Below, piece by piece: positions 1 to 12,578 of a DNA stretch of 64,000 nt. Source of the DNA: Galerina marginata (taxonomy: Eukaryota; Basidiomycota; Agaricomycetes; Agaricales; Galerinaceae). Where the stretch lies: contig JAECYW010000007.1 of NCBI GenBank assembly GCA_023014335.1, positions 1,736,001 through 1,800,000 of the forward strand, read 5' to 3'. Under the pieces are notes generated by a model, which was given only the letters and a program-made list of their open reading frames with translations, did not search any database and was not told the DNA's origin. Both the position numbers and the translations under genes were made by a program. How positions within the stretch are numbered: the stretch's first letter is position 1; every line of letters starts with the position of its first letter.

Positions 1-2626
1 GCGCTCTTGAGGTAAAGAGAAACTAGGCATCGATCTACTTCAACTCATGCAGTCGAGCAATAGATTGGAGAGCCACGGCTAGACAGTGGACTTATTGTCC
101 AGGAGCAGCTTAGACTACCCTTCAACCCCCTTGCACCCTTATTACCTGAGGAACTTTGTTGGATTCTCGACCGAGCATTGGCATACGAGGTAAAGCCTCG
201 TCGTTTGCAGTGAATTGATATTAACCTTGCCCGATAGACCGAATTTCACGCAGGAAACTTTCTGGCACACACAGTACACACGCTTCTTTACATCCACCAC
301 CTGCGAGAAATTGACCCTGATGTCCTTGTGCCTCCGTCGACGATGGGGAACGACCCTTCCCGGCCCATTGAATTGGTTACAATTGTTTTACGATCTGCCG
401 TGCAGGGACTTCTGAAGTGCTGTGATCTCACGTGGAGAGAGCTTGCTAGAGGTGGAGCCTATGATGTTCGTCCCTTGATTCTGCATTATGTTTATCCATG
501 CAGCTAAAATCTGGCAGACAGAAGACTGGCAGAGCGACAAATGCGAAGTATCCCTTCTGGAAGGCCTGCCTGTCGCTTTTGCTCTTTCTAAACTCGATGA
601 AGCAGCGGATTGGCTTTCTCAGTCTACAGGTCTGTAACTTCACAGTTTAGCTTGCCTGTTATTTAGACATTTTTAGTGCCTACCATCTGGAAGACCGCCC
701 TGAGAGCAAGGTTGCATCTTCGCAAAGTTTGTCATAAAACACCTCTAACTTTGCTAAAATTCATTACCACTTCCAGACCATGCTCCAGATCATGAGCACC
801 GATCCTACTAAAGATCGATATGAATTTCAAAACCTCGTCTTCATGGCTAAAGATCACCTTCACACAGTCCAGGCCAATCCTCCTCTCGATCAAGGTCCCG
901 AAACTCTTGCCCATCTCGCCTTCGACCCATATATTGGAAGACGACTTCAAATGGCAACCCCCATACGCATCGTGCCACCTCCGTCATTCCAAGATACTTG
1001 CAAAACTCTGAACCACTTTCTCGATGGTCTGTATGAAATTGGACTGCTGGAGACCGTTGACCAATTGACCACTTGGGAGGTAAGTCCATTTCTCAGTATT
1101 TGCCCTGACGCGTGCTTATTGAACTTTCCAGACAGTGGGTAATCTTCGGTTGTGGCTTCCCGGTCCTTTAATACCTGTGCCGTACCTGCGATCGTTGACA
1201 CAGGTAAGCTCTAACAATCATTTCTGGTCATCCATTGCCTGAAAGTTCATTACATTTTCAAGTCAACGTTCTATGATGGGGTCCTAATTCTGAACAAATA
1301 CCCTTTCGAATGGATGATTAATAGCTTCTTTTCCGAGACCGTTGGGGTTAATTACGATTCAATAAAGGCGTCTGTGGCGCTGAGATGGGTAGGTCCAGAA
1401 CCAGAACCACCATTCAGGAAAGTCGAGCGCAGCCTTTATAAGGTATGTATTCGTCTTCCATTTTCTCAGAGCCCGATTTCACGCCGAAACCCTGTTCTAG
1501 TTAATCACACCGCACATTAGAGCATTATGGAGTAACCCACCGAGAAGACGACGCCATTTTATGAAGGCGCTGTTAGAATGGCATGCATTATATGACAGCC
1601 TAGCACAAATTAGAGATAATATTGACTTGGAGGCGCGTAGCTTTCTCGGGTTGATGTCGCTATAAACTGAAGTTTATATTTCAGGATCTTCCTCGCGGCC
1701 ATCTTCTGGCCAAACTTCCTGACACTGTTTTACTATGGCGACTGTCCATTGTACGCGAAATCGTTTTATCCGGTTTTCAACTTGAGCTATACTCGGACGA
1801 GGAAAGATCCTTCGCGTATTGGTATGCTGCCCAAGTTATTGATGTCCATCTGCATTGTTTGGACGGCCTGCTTCCCGTGGTAGCGGAAGGTACTGAGCAC
1901 TCACGACATATACCGTCTCAAATTTTCACCAATTTATTTTCTGTAGAATCTCCGGTGTATCGCGAAATCTCATATCAGGTTCAATTCCTTACTGCACTGC
2001 AGTCGCTGTGCACTGCCTTGTTTTTAGTACGTTGTTCTTTGTTTTTCCCGAACCTGACTAAAACGAAAAGATAGGTCTCTATGCCGTTAATGTCATTTGA
2101 CTGGACGCGGACCCGCCCCAACTTTTTTCGTCGATACAAATGGGCCTTCAGAGCAGAATACGATATTTTCGAAAGCCCTGTCGTCGCGCAACCTGAACTC
2201 CACGAATTCATTCGCGCCTGTGGAGAAATCCTACAGGTCCGACAAATATCTATCATGCAACGGATCCCAACTGGTCTGACCGAATATGTTCAACAGAACG
2301 GAAACCCGGTCCCAGTTGAATCCATCCAACTGGCGCGGACAATTCTCGTCAATCTCCTGGAATCGGGTAACCCAGGCGGGTGGCCAGGGTTGTGGGCCAA
2401 GGATAGGATGCAGGTCAGTTGAAGAACTTCCTCTCTTTCGTTGCCAACCCGTTCCCATTGTTTTCGTTTCCAGCTCATTCGGAACCTCGTTTCTGTTTGT
2501 GAAAATCTCGCTGGTCTACCTGCAACACCCGAAGAAATGGATGCGTTCAATGCCAAAACGCTGAAGTGGAATCCCGAATTTCACCCTTGGTTCCCATCTT
2601 TACTTTCCGTCAACGATGTGACGTAG
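1..2626 (+). CDS. MAK10: NatC N-alpha-acetyltransferase auxiliary subunit, Mak10/NAA35-like (5' end outside window)
   Basis: Mak10/NAA35 is the large non-catalytic, ribosome-anchoring subunit of the NatC complex, which acetylates N-termini such as Met-Leu/Ile/Phe in the cytosol. The gene enters the window inside an exon (1-11) and continues through about ten short exons. Spliced segments match the family: ALEIGEPRLDSGL (across the first intron, acceptor at 63), LLPEELCWILDRALAYE, the segment ending LLKCCDLTWRELARGGAYD (238-470), DWQSDKCEVSLLEG (510-632), AFDPYIGRRL (about 925), ALWSNPPRRRRH (1520-1560), LPDTVLLWRLSIVREIVLSGFQLELY (in parts, 1715-1790) and SFDWTRTRPNFFRRYKWAF (about 2090). Stop TAG at 2624-2626. 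One junction is odd: the exon ending near 1636 and the exon starting at 1685 do not join in frame with the visible GT donor. A weak GC donor at 1633 would restore the frame. Recognition of the family is firm; integrity of the gene is less certain. Confidence 0.9.
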
Positions 2627-3365
2627 GACAGACTTCGTCTTGGCTTTGGAACGAACCTTTGTACTTAATGATCATAACAACATGCTGACATCATTCATTT
2701 CTCACTATACGCAGCTGTACTGATTTTGGCGGCTCTTGCAGTGATTTCGACTTTACCGGAAAGCAAGCAAAAGGCAACGTTTGACTTTATCAACTTGAAT
2801 CAGTGGCACCATTTATGCTTCACCAGCCTCTCGTTGCCATTACCTCCGGATCCCCATTTCCATCCACCTTTCCATTGTGTCGTTGTGGGATGGTGGGTTT
2901 CTTGAGTCAAAGCAGGATATATCTAAACCCTCGCCTCTTGAAACTTGCATATCGAAGTTAAGAAACCGCGAACAAGGAAGCTCGATTTCTTGATTGACTC
3001 GATAGCTGCTGTGGCTTTCCTTATCACATCCGACTTTGAGCGGCCAATTCCCATAGCACTGTTGGCCAAGCACCGCCCTTGTCCTTGCTGCCGCGAAATG
3101 AAGGCATATATGAAAGCTGCGGAAAGAGGGGTGGCAACCTTACTGCATTGCTTGTCCGCGGTGCTCGTCCTAATTACGCGCTATTACGCGGGGGGCAGAA
3201 ATCATCCATAACGGCGTGTACTGACTGGGAATTACATTTACTACAAGAGTACCTGCAGTTAACTTTACAAACTATTCTTCAAGAAATCAGCTTCTACTCA
3301 AACGCCCACATTAACATTCCTCTGGCGGCACCCAGTATTAATATTATTGTCCTTGTCCCTGTTCA
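2627..3365. other. intergenic, no supported gene
   Basis: Only short open frames with no splice-consistent extension or recognisable motif. It should contain the 3' UTRs of the converging Mak10-like gene (plus) and of the small minus-strand gene that ends at 3366. Confidence 0.5.
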
Positions 3366-3986
3366 CTAAACCTTGGGCCCATTGTTAACGCTCTCGCCTC
3401 TTTCAACATCTATAACACTCTCGTCTCGGCTCCGAGTCTCATCGACCGACCGATGCCTCAGGTGTTGTAAATAACCTACAAGTTATGCTGAGGGTCCTTG
3501 CTCGCAACACCAAAAAACCAGGATCCTCAGCTTACCTTGTATGGGATTTACAACTTTAAACCAACCCCCTATGCCGACACCACTACTGTCCCGGCTGTTT
3601 GCAGCCATGGTGAATGGAGAGGAAATTAGGCGTATGATTTTATCAGTGGTGACCCATAATATGTGCCGAGGTACGTCCTCCGAGTCGGGGTTTGGGGTAT
3701 TGGCGGCGAATCCATCAGCTGAACCAGTATTGATCCTGGTTCTAGTGGGGCCAGCCTGGCTAGATGTGCCCTCGGTGTTATTGGGGGCGGTGGACGACGT
3801 TGGGAGCTCCGGCAATAGCTGCTCGTCAGAATTTGGCCCGAGGCAAAAAAGGCCGACAAGTGCCTTGAGGGCAGGAAAACGGTCAAGTTGACGAAGTTCA
3901 GGACGAAGAAAAAAAAAGAATGTAGTAAGGATGGTAATAACAACGAAGACGTTGGGTAACGAGCTGTCCGTTTCAAAGTAGAGCAT
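3366..3986 (-). CDS. hypothetical single-TM protein, 186 aa, two exons
   Basis: Two exons on the minus strand (3986-3536 and 3475-3366) are joined by a 60-nt intron with a strong GTAAGC donor and TTGTAG acceptor. The exon sum is 561 nt, giving 186 residues. The protein begins MLYFETDSSLP, followed at once by one hydrophobic helix (about residues 12-28, VFVVITILTTFFFFL), suggesting a signal anchor or cleavable signal. The rest is Ser/Thr/Pro/Asn-rich and then charged, ending NNGPKV. A TATA-like box lies about 35-50 nt upstream of the ATG (4022-4033), which supports the start. I do not recognise the family. It could also be the last exons of a longer gene, but the TATA position argues for a complete small gene. 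Confidence 0.45.
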
Positions 3987-4021
3987 GGTAAATTCTTGTA
4001 TCACCTTGCATTCAACACCTT

Positions 4022-4033
4022 CCTTTATATATG
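4022..4033 (-). promoter_or_regulatory. TATA box of the 186-aa gene
   Basis: On the minus strand this reads ATATATAAAGG, 36-47 nt upstream of the ATG at 3986, a normal position for a fungal core promoter. Confidence 0.4.
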
Positions 4034-4039
4034 TTCATA

Positions 4040-6254
4040 AATCTATATACGAGAATGACCTTTTACGACGAAAATACCATTGCATTGCATGCTACGCTAT
4101 CCACCCACTTGAACGAGGCGAATTGGTAATTAAATCTCTTGCTCATCTTCCTGCGAGGAATTTCAAGGGGAATGCCCTAGCCACGTCAAGCATCCCTAGC
4201 AATAGATGCTACGAGAGCTGCGGGTTCAGAAGCTGGTTCATTCAAAGAACGTGGACCAAATTGTCTGTACAAGCTTTCAAGTTCACCGTTGGTTCAAAAT
4301 GGCAAAGTCCCCACATTAGTGAAGATGCCTGTCTTCAAGCAGCACTTAAACTTCCTCCACCATCGAAGGCGAAGAAGCCAAGTACTGCGGCGGTTCATAG
4401 TCAGATATTTCCGAAGCCTGGCTTATAACTAAAGGGACTCGATTGTTGAATGAATTTTCCTGTCCGAACAGGCCCAATAAGCAGTGGTCGAGGATCAAAG
4501 GCTCTCTTCAAAAGCGCAGTCAAGGTTGCAAAGGTGGGTTAGGTATACTGCCGATTGAGTTCTGATACGTGGAATGTAGGCTCCGATGCAACGTATAATT
4601 GTAGAAGCAAAAGATTTATTGACGTAGTTGAGTTTGAACTGAACCTTGAGCCAGCCAGGAAGATGCATAGTGTGTCCAACGTTGGTCATACAGCCCAAAC
4701 CTAGAAGTGCGCCAGAAATTTTCTCTAGTCATATCAGAGACGTTGAAAGATATCCTGCAGCTATTGAATAAAACGTGGTGCATTCCAACGCACCAAACAG
4801 TGTTAGTTACAATCCATTACAAAAGCCGATGAACAAATAGTAACTGCAACTTGCAAGCGGAACACACTGCAAGAACGCAACTCTGTTACGTCAGAGGTCA
4901 ACGGTCGCGAGCAAAGGAATAAATCCGATTGAATCCTGTCCTGCAGATCACATCGAGCGTAGACTCGCAGCTAGCCATAGAGTGAGGCGTCACGCAAGAT
5001 GGAGAACTTGAGAATCGTAACGACTCTGACCACAAAACCGGTTAAGTGCATTGCAGATAGGGTTATCATCGACACCCGGGCAGAGTACTAGCCATTACCA
5101 CTGCCGCATGCCTCCGATGGATTAGGTTTTCGGCCATTTCTTCGTACCCGCTGTTATAGACTTTCCCAAGCAGAAAGGCGTGCAATACCACCTTATCCTT
5201 TTGTAAAACGAACATGTTGGTGTGCCCATCGCTTCACCAGAACCAGATCCTTCTACGACTTCCTAACTCTCGATCCTGCGAATTAGAAAGGGCTTGAGCC
5301 AAGTAAGATGTCCAAATTGAGTGTACAAGCTTTGGAGTCCACTCCTCGAGTCCGCTTCCGAGATCTGTCGCCGTAGTGTTCAACCGCAGTGAAGTTGTTC
5401 CTCTTTTTGTCCTGTAAGTATACGTGCAAAAGCAATCGATCAAGCCACAGATATGAGCAAGGTGGGACCCCTGGTGAAACAAAAACTAGACAAATTGAAG
5501 CAATTGCGTCCTGTTGCACCCGACTGTGGACCCTAGGATGGTTGCCCCGCTTTAGAAACGCAATCGCCAAAGTTGAAAAAGACTTTTGCAGCAAGTGGCA
5601 AGGCGGCTGTGAGGCCTGAGCTAGCCTTCTTCACCATTGAATTCAATGGAATGTATTCCTGATTCCAACAAAACTCCGACGCCACAAAACAGTTAAGGAC
5701 CCGGCCGTGCGATCCGCTTCGCAGGCTGCAGTCCTGCAGTCCTGGTCACCCCAGTATATAAAGGTGTCGACGATAAACCAGTTCTAATAGCATTTAGCGC
5801 GGACCGTCGGAAATCGCGGACTGGGTAACTGGGACGACTTGGTTGCGGACGAAGTTACGTAAAAAGCACATCATCAGAATCAAATCATGACAACGTTAGC
5901 GCGCTCGCGGTAATTTCCGCAGTTAGGCAAGGACGGATTCACTTCGACGAACACCAAACACTTACTTCCTCTCCTCTGTCGCTGCCTCGAAAGGGCTTGG
6001 ATCTGTACCACGACGGAACAAGGGCGGAATGAGCTTGCGCAACACCCGCAGAACCACGCTAGGCTCACAAGATTTGCCAGGGTCCAGTTCCAATAATAAA
6101 TTATAACAGGGTTATTAGTCCCAATGCAGGGAAATCCTATCTCCAACCTTGACATCGTACGTCCTTGCAAATCCTCTCGTAAAACGGTGGAGAGTGTCTC
6201 TTGCATAGTCGCCGACAAGGCATTTCATATTCTCCAAGAATTTAGACCCACTGG
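4040..6254. other. no confidently modelled gene; fragments of a possible minus-strand gene
   Basis: The minus strand has open segments that look more protein-like than chance. About 4520-4360 ends in a tail SQASEISDYEPPQYLASS... with a stop near 4350, and 5480-5250 is another open stretch. I could not join them into a model with good splice sites, so they may be a decayed or heavily intron-split gene. The rest, including the segment before the 7TM gene, shows nothing recognisable. Confidence 0.3.
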
Positions 6255-7596
6255 ATGGCACTCGATCGGAGGGATGTAGAGCTCCTGGTTTGGCGTCGTA
6301 CGTCTGCAATTTTTCATCAGTGATACGCTGGGGTTTCAAGCTAATAATGTTCAACAACAGTCTGCCTTACGCTCGTTCACTTTTCTGCCATCGTATCCTC
6401 TTTCTTTCGCTTATACAGGCATAGAAAAATCGATCGCATTTGGTGGGATGACTACTTTGCGGCGGCCGCCGTTGCCCTTGATATCGTCTTCTTTCCTACT
6501 CTCTGGCTACCAGAACTCCCAGCACAGAGTATGTTCAGCTCTTGCCTTACTTTCGGTTTTAACGTTGATAAACGGCCCAAAGCTACAGAGAACATCGCGG
6601 GACGGGTGATTGTATCACAAATAGTGAGCTCATGGATCCTACAAATCGTGTTCACCACCTTACTATGGTGAGAACCGACACAACATGTTGCACCTTTCCT
6701 TGATTTACACCGTTTCCTACAGGTGCTCACGTATCAGTCTTGTGCTATCAATCGCAAGATTTATGCCATCGAAAACTTTGCTATATAAGGCGTGTATTTG
6801 CCTCGCCTGCATGTTCTTTGCTCTATCGGTTGCCCTTGTTTGCAACAATGTTTTCCATTGTCTTCATACCCGTCAGACATGGACAAAAACACCACCATTT
6901 CAGTGTCCAATCTCGTTTGCATATTTCATCATGATGCTTTGTTGTAAGTAATGATTAATTTCTATGGATTGAATTAGGCCTAACACATTCCCGTGCAGTT
7001 GATTTCGTTGCAGATCTATTGCTTGTCCTCATCCCTGTTTTCGCGTTTACGAATCGGCTTAAAATGCCCCTGATGACACGCCGTCTCATCCAAGGCAGTT
7101 TCGCCGCCAGTATCCTGACGGCCGGTGCAAATGTCGTCATTATCATCGTCCTCTCTCCCGCCAGCACGGACAAATCGCTTGGTACTACTAGCAGTTCTTT
7201 GCCAACACGATTCTTGCCTCATCTTTTGGTCGGTCTTGGCATTTTCTTCTTTCCTCCTTTTCTGACGACAGATTTCAGGTTACAGTATCTGTGCTCGTTT
7301 GTAATCTTTTCGTCATCTTGACCTCCTTTTATCGGTTGTTCCGAACGGATCCAACATCCACTGTAACTCAACCACCATATTCAACTTCTGATGACAGCTC
7401 TCTCAGACGTGGGACGAGCTGTTTCGTTTCTGAACCTGCGTCTACTGGAGGGGAAGTCACTCCGAGTAATTCGGAACCAATATCGGCGTTGACAATACCA
7501 GATTCCTGGCATACGAGTAGGCAACAGCCCGCATCCTCAAGCTCAATGCATTCTGGAATCCATCCAGTGCTCATTTCGAACAGCAGAACTGTTTGA
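6255..7596 (+). CDS. seven-transmembrane protein of an Agaricomycete Pth11/rhodopsin-like type
   Basis: Five exons (6255-6297, 6361-6667, 6723-6943, 6999-7228, 7279-7596; sum 1119 nt, 372 aa), all with consensus splice sites, the first donor being GTACGT. The start MALDRRDVELLVWR leads into hydrophobic helices. The order of motifs is typical of the fungal 7TM integral membrane family: FFRLYRHRKIDRIWWDDYFA after the first helix, then CSRISLVLSIARFMPS, a Cys-containing loop (VFHC...FQC), DFVADLLLVLIPVFAF, LKMPLMTRRLIQGSF, and a last helix SVLVCNLFVILTSFYRLF. A Ser/Thr/Pro-rich cytosolic tail of about 80 residues follows. The topology suggests a plasma-membrane receptor-like protein; ligand and function are unknown. 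The family is common in wood- and litter-decay mushrooms. The gene looks intact. Confidence 0.8.
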
Positions 7597-9171
7597 TTTC
7601 AGATTGTTCAATCGTGTCGTACCTAATGAACCCCATATAAGATTTCCAACTAATAAACGTTTGAATACCTGTTTTGAGTCTGGGTAATTTGGTGGCATGC
7701 GATGCTTTGAAGTTTGAACCATCTCTTGTCCTGAAATTTTTGCAGTGGTCACTGAACAAGGCACTGGGCAGTCAGAATCAGAACGGTATCCAAGTTCTCG
7801 CTTCCAAATGACGAATTCTTTGACTTCCATTATTTTTCTCCATGGCCAGTTTAGTATGCATATCCTCGTCCTACTAATTGGTTATGCCACTTTTGGACAC
7901 CCAACAACAGGCGCAGATTTTTTTTCCTGTAGAAGCATTTTCCGTCGCAGCGGGTCTCGTCATCGGTATGGTCCGCTATTATTTGTAGGATTCTACATTG
8001 ATTCGAAGTAGGTCTTGGCATAACAACCCTGGGCAAGGTGAGCCGCTTGGTTCCGAGACCGAAAGTAGGTTCGAGGTATTTGTATTGAGCAAAAAGCGTA
8101 TATCGGAGACTGACGTGAACCAAAGCGTTGACTTTGGCATAAGAAGAATATAATCATACGAAGAGAAGACTTTTCCTCCATCTTCCCGTACATTCTGCAC
8201 AGCCACCGTGTGACCTCTGACATCACTTTCGAGCGCAATTGTCCTCCGCCTTCGAGCACTTTCGCGCACACACTCCTCAACGCGCCCTGCATAAGACGTC
8301 CAACTGCACTTTCTCATCCACGGAGTCACTACGGCTCTCGACGATCTTCCAGCACCCCTCAGCGTCTAACCCCATTTTTACTTTGTTTTTAATCTAACAC
8401 ACTTAATTTTTCAACCAGGTGGTATTAAGGTTTGTGTCAGTGCGCGGCGTAGCCTCAACCCTTGTATACTTTTATAGACATAGAATTTCCGAAAATAGAA
8501 ATTCATCGCGAGGCGGATATACCTGTACATCTACCTGAAATATAATTGCCAGTTGTTCAAGATGGACGGTATATTTCAAATTCTGCTGTTACATCTTGCC
8601 TATTACCCTCAAAGGGAGATGAAATGAGGTGCAAATTTCTAGCAAAATTCTAACAAAGTGCCGTCACATTTTGATCTTCCGCTGAAACAGTCAGATCGCC
8701 GCGTGGGTCGCACACGACGTATCAAACGAACAGAAAATCCAGCGTTTGGACATTTGCATCCACATGCACTATAATATTGATCAACAAGCTACGAGCTAAT
8801 GCTTTTCTATTGTTCTGATTGGGAGCTCGACATATCCAAACGGTAGCCCAGGTCTGGCAATCGAGGACAGTGGCAGCAGGAACATCGGGGACCGGAGTAG
8901 ACTCCGAGGTCCTAACATTTTGGTCTGGATTTTGAGGGCGCCACAGGTCCTGTTATGCCACGGCACCTGTGCCCATGCCTGCGCTTTGACCAGTATGCAG
9001 GCCCACTTTGATAGCCCAACTTGGAAATGAAACATTTTTCCGAGCCATCGCATTGTGCCGGCTCGCCTTGACAACATTTGGGGGAATAATATAAAAGACT
9101 GGCGACAAGTAGGTCGCCATTCAGATACATCCCATACACAAACCCTCACCACTATCGTCAGATTCATCACA
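7597..9171. other. intergenic; possible unmodelled minus-strand small gene at about 8375-8000
   Basis: On the minus strand a TATA-like TCTATAAAAGTATAC (about 8463-8480) precedes an ATG at 8375 that opens MGLDAEGCWKIVESRSDS and stops after about 30 codons. Another frame continues with a basic/acidic segment to about 8130. I found no convincing intron joining them. The rest, up to the promoter of the gene at 9172, shows nothing recognisable. Confidence 0.25.
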
Positions 9172-10042
9172 ATGCCCCCAGTAGGCAGTCCGTTTTGTTT
9201 CCCCGTTTCGTATCTCATGCATCGGTATTATTGAACAGAAAAAGCGTTCTTCCGCAGCGTCAAAGGCCAAGAGGTCAAAGGCGGCTTCTGGGGTATCGAA
9301 GAAGACGGCAGTTGTAAAGGAAACAATCCCCCAGGCTGTGATCGACGAATCCTCTTCCGAGCCACCCACCAAGCGCGCGAGGACCGCAGACATCGCTGAG
9401 ACAGACGGACAAGCACAAGCACCAGTCGCCCCGCCTGTTGCGGCCACCACAGAGAAGGCCGTGCCAGAGATCGTCGAAACACCGAAGCTGACTGGGACTT
9501 TCGACGTGTACGCCATGGAGCTCGAATTCCTGAGCAGCGTCTATTCTCCCTCCCGCTCCTCGAAATTCAAGCCCGAGGAGCTCTACCGCAAGATCTTGAC
9601 GTATCAGGCAAAGTCTGACAAGACTGCCCGCGTGTACATTCCAGCTGACTATGGCAAAGAAGCAGAGGGTACATTCACCTCGCAGGCTCTCTGTGACCCA
9701 ATGGAGGATCTGCCTTTCGACATCACGATCCTGGGACTCAAAGACGCTCCCGACATCAAGCTTAAAGCGGACTACGGACGACCCGATGATGCGTGGGATG
9801 GTCCTGGGATAGAGGGACGCTTGACCATCAAAGATCCTGGTTGCGGAATACAAAGCGCATCTGGGACGTTTAAAATGCGGCCTCTTTGGAAGAAGGTCAT
9901 GCCTGGAGGAGAAACTTTGGAGCTCTTCGAGGGAGGTTTCTTCTTCCGTGCCAAATACACGGCCCTTTACAGGAGGAAGGGACATGGTGACGAGTTTCAC
10001 ATTCCAGAGGTCCCCTTCTGGGCTATCCGAGGTGCTGACTAG
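9172..10042 (+). CDS. hypothetical protein with basic N-terminus, 270 aa
   Basis: Two exons: a 9-nt first exon (9172-9180, Met-Pro-Pro) and 9239-10042, joined by a 58-nt intron, give 270 residues. The N-terminus is Lys/Arg/Ser/Ala-rich (KKRSSAASKAKRSKAASG), with a second basic cluster PPTKRAR near residue 50, so nuclear localisation is plausible. An Ala/Pro-rich linker follows. From about residue 85 there is a compact globular domain of about 180 residues that begins GTFDVYAMELEFLSSVYSPS and contains GTFKMRPLWKKVMPGGE, ending VPFWAIRGAD. I do not recognise the domain. Good reading-frame quality and plausible start context; a real conserved-looking gene of unknown role. Confidence 0.7.
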
Positions 10043-10470
10043 TTGGGTTCTGCGTTCTCATCACATATATTTTGATGACTGGAAGTTACTGGGAATTCAT
10101 ACTTATGATACGATATATGGCAAGAACTGGCGTCAAGATAATATTGAAACCTGGATTCAACCTGGATTATGGATCAGTTAAATGCATAGAAATAATGAAA
10201 TTTAGTATAACGCACATTCGTCCTGCTTAACTTGATCTATCCTCCCGTATCTAGGCAGTGAAAATGGTCAATTCGCGTGGATAATTATTCAGATCGTGCG
10301 CGGAGACCAGGGACCAGGCCAGAGCAACTGGGCAAAGCGTAAGGCAGATTGTCACGGTCACGACTATACAGTACCTTCCGCCACCGGTCACGCACTCACA
10401 TCTGTCACCGGAATTTATATTGCGGTCGTCGATAACCACCACCAACCTCCTCTCCTCAAGAAAAGTAAGC

Positions 10471-11439
10471 ATGAGGTATGTTCGTCGTCGTCGTCGTCGC
10501 CATTGTATGCGTTTTGACGTTGTTCGTATGTCTGCAGCAGCAGCAAGCTCTCAGTGTCAAGCGTGCGGGGCTCCATCAAGGAACTCCTTGCCGATGCCAA
10601 TGGCGAGAAGAAGCGCAACTTCGTCGAGACCATTGAGCTCCAGATTGGCCTCAAGAACTACGACCCCCAGAGAGATAAGCGTTTCTCTGGAACCGTCAAG
10701 TACGTCATTAATCCTCCATTCTGTACTTCTTGATAACTTACATGATCTCAATTCTCACCAGGCTCCCCAATGTTCCCCGCCCACGCATGTCGATCTGCAT
10801 TTTGGCCGATGCTGCTGATATCGATCGTGCTAAGCAAATTGAGCTCGAATACATGTCCGTCGACGATTTGAAGAAGTAGGTCACGTTGTAGTTCGCCAAT
10901 TCTTCGTGAACTGACCGACTACCTTCTCGCACCAGGCTCAACAAAAACAAGAAGCTTGTCAAGAAGCTCGCCAAGAAATACGATGCTTTCCTTGCCTCCG
11001 AAACCCTCATCAAGCAGATTCCTCGTCTCCTTGGTCCCGGTCTCTCCAAGGGTGAGTTTGTACCGAGTGCATCATTCTACGACCATACTGACCCCTCCTT
11101 TCTATTTCCAGCTGGCAAATTCCCTACCCCCGTCTCCCACGCCGAGGATCTCAACAACAAGATTGTCGAGGTTCGCTCCACCATCAAGTTCCAGCTCAAG
11201 AAGGTTCTGTGCTTGGGTGTTGCCGTCGGCCACGTCCAAATGAACGACGACCAGGTCCTCGGAAACGTCATGCTGAGTCCGTCTCCTGACTGATTCACGA
11301 ATGGAGTTCTTTGTCACTAATGAAACTAATTTTTCTTGCAGGCATCAACTTCCTCATTTCGCTCCTGAAGAAGAACTGGCAAAACATCAAGTCGCTCCAC
11401 ATCAAGACCACCATGGGCAAGCCTGTCCGCCTCTACTAA
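10471..11439 (+). CDS. RPL10A: 60S ribosomal protein L10a (uL1 family)
   Basis: uL1 is a universal protein of the large ribosomal subunit that forms the mobile L1 stalk near the tRNA exit site. Six exons (10471-10475, 10544-10699, 10762-10875, 10936-11051, 11112-11276, 11342-11439) sum to 654 nt and encode 217 residues, the usual eukaryotic length. The first exon is only 5 nt (ATGAG), as in many ribosomal protein genes. Diagnostic segments are [17 protein letters not shown] at the start, [18 protein letters not shown] (about 40-57), [12 protein letters not shown], the Lys-rich [37 protein letters not shown] (the conserved L1 signature region), and [10 protein letters not shown] at the C-terminus. 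No defects seen. Confidence 0.97.
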
Positions 11440-12578
11440 ACGTCCGTATTCCCATATCACTATGGACGTGGACATCGTGCAGTGTATGCGCGTGGATGGC
11501 GGAGGCTGGAAGAACGGCTTGAGGAAGGAAGGAACAGGAACAGGTAGAGGCCGTAATGCATAACATGAAGCCCCGCACGCTTGGACCAACAGTTTCATGA
11601 GGAGGGAACTGATTGGGAGCTGATGCGGCCTCTGTCTTCGCCCACAACTTTCCCTTCCTCCTTGATTTGTTTTCGTTTCCTGCTCTCTATTCATGTGTAT
11701 TTACTCGTCATAAGCAAAAGCATAGCAGCAGACATCATACGGCTGGGGGATGTTATTCTAAGCAACGCTTCACTGCGCTATCGGTCGGTCTTCCAGCTGA
11801 ACTTTTGGCCAGAGCTCTCAATAATGCACCTGAGGAAGTTTCACAGTGAGGTCAGTTCTCCGGATTCATTTCGCAACAAATGCCCGCCGAACTCTCTCTA
11901 ACTTCCAAGTCAATGCATTTAGTTCTCACCACGATTTCGCCCCAGGAGCATTGTGATGAGCGAGTGTTAGTACTAGTGTTGCACCATCTGGCCTTTTTCG
12001 TTCAGCGTCTATTGCCCGCACGGACGGACGGCACAGGCGGCTGTTCCTTCATACTAACTAATTTTAAGCAACAGAGGATCCGACAAAAAGGACAGTCGTT
12101 TTACTGGAATCTGGATTCTTGGTAGCTGAGGAGGATGTGTCTCGAGAAGCGCGCAGACCATACATCCTGTGCCATACCGCTACACCTTATTATTATCTTA
12201 TATGCGGGGAGGGGTGTCCAGCCTCTTGGAAAACAGCGAGCTCGGTAAATATCCAGGTTTAACGTGAACCGTAGGCAGTGAACGCGAGGGCCAATGCTCT
12301 GGAAGCAGCCTGCACATCGACAACAGTGTTGGAGCGTTCGCACAAAAGTCAACGGGCTAGATGCAAGCTAGATGTATGGATGCACGGGCACGGGTAGCTG
12401 GAGGAGAGGGTCAAAGGCAGTCCGTGATATTAAATTCTTAGGAAGGGCGTATCGGGTTGGGAGGTCTAGAGCAGCTATGGCTCGATCAGATGGCGCTGGC
12501 AGCACTGGTACTTTAAAAGGGCTGCCGGGCTCAGGACAATCTACTAATATAAGAGTTTGCCACAAGACATATTTAATA
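11440..12578. other. RPL10A 3' region and intergenic DNA
   Basis: No supported gene. The last ~40 bases before 12579, containing ACATATTTAATATTACTCC, recur after the F-box-like genes at 15611 and 22280. They therefore belong to the shared 3' flank of that gene family. Confidence 0.4.

Noticed and set aside
9275..10000. 241-codon minus-strand frame
   Set aside because: Antisense to the well-supported gene at 9172-10042, with no splice or start support.
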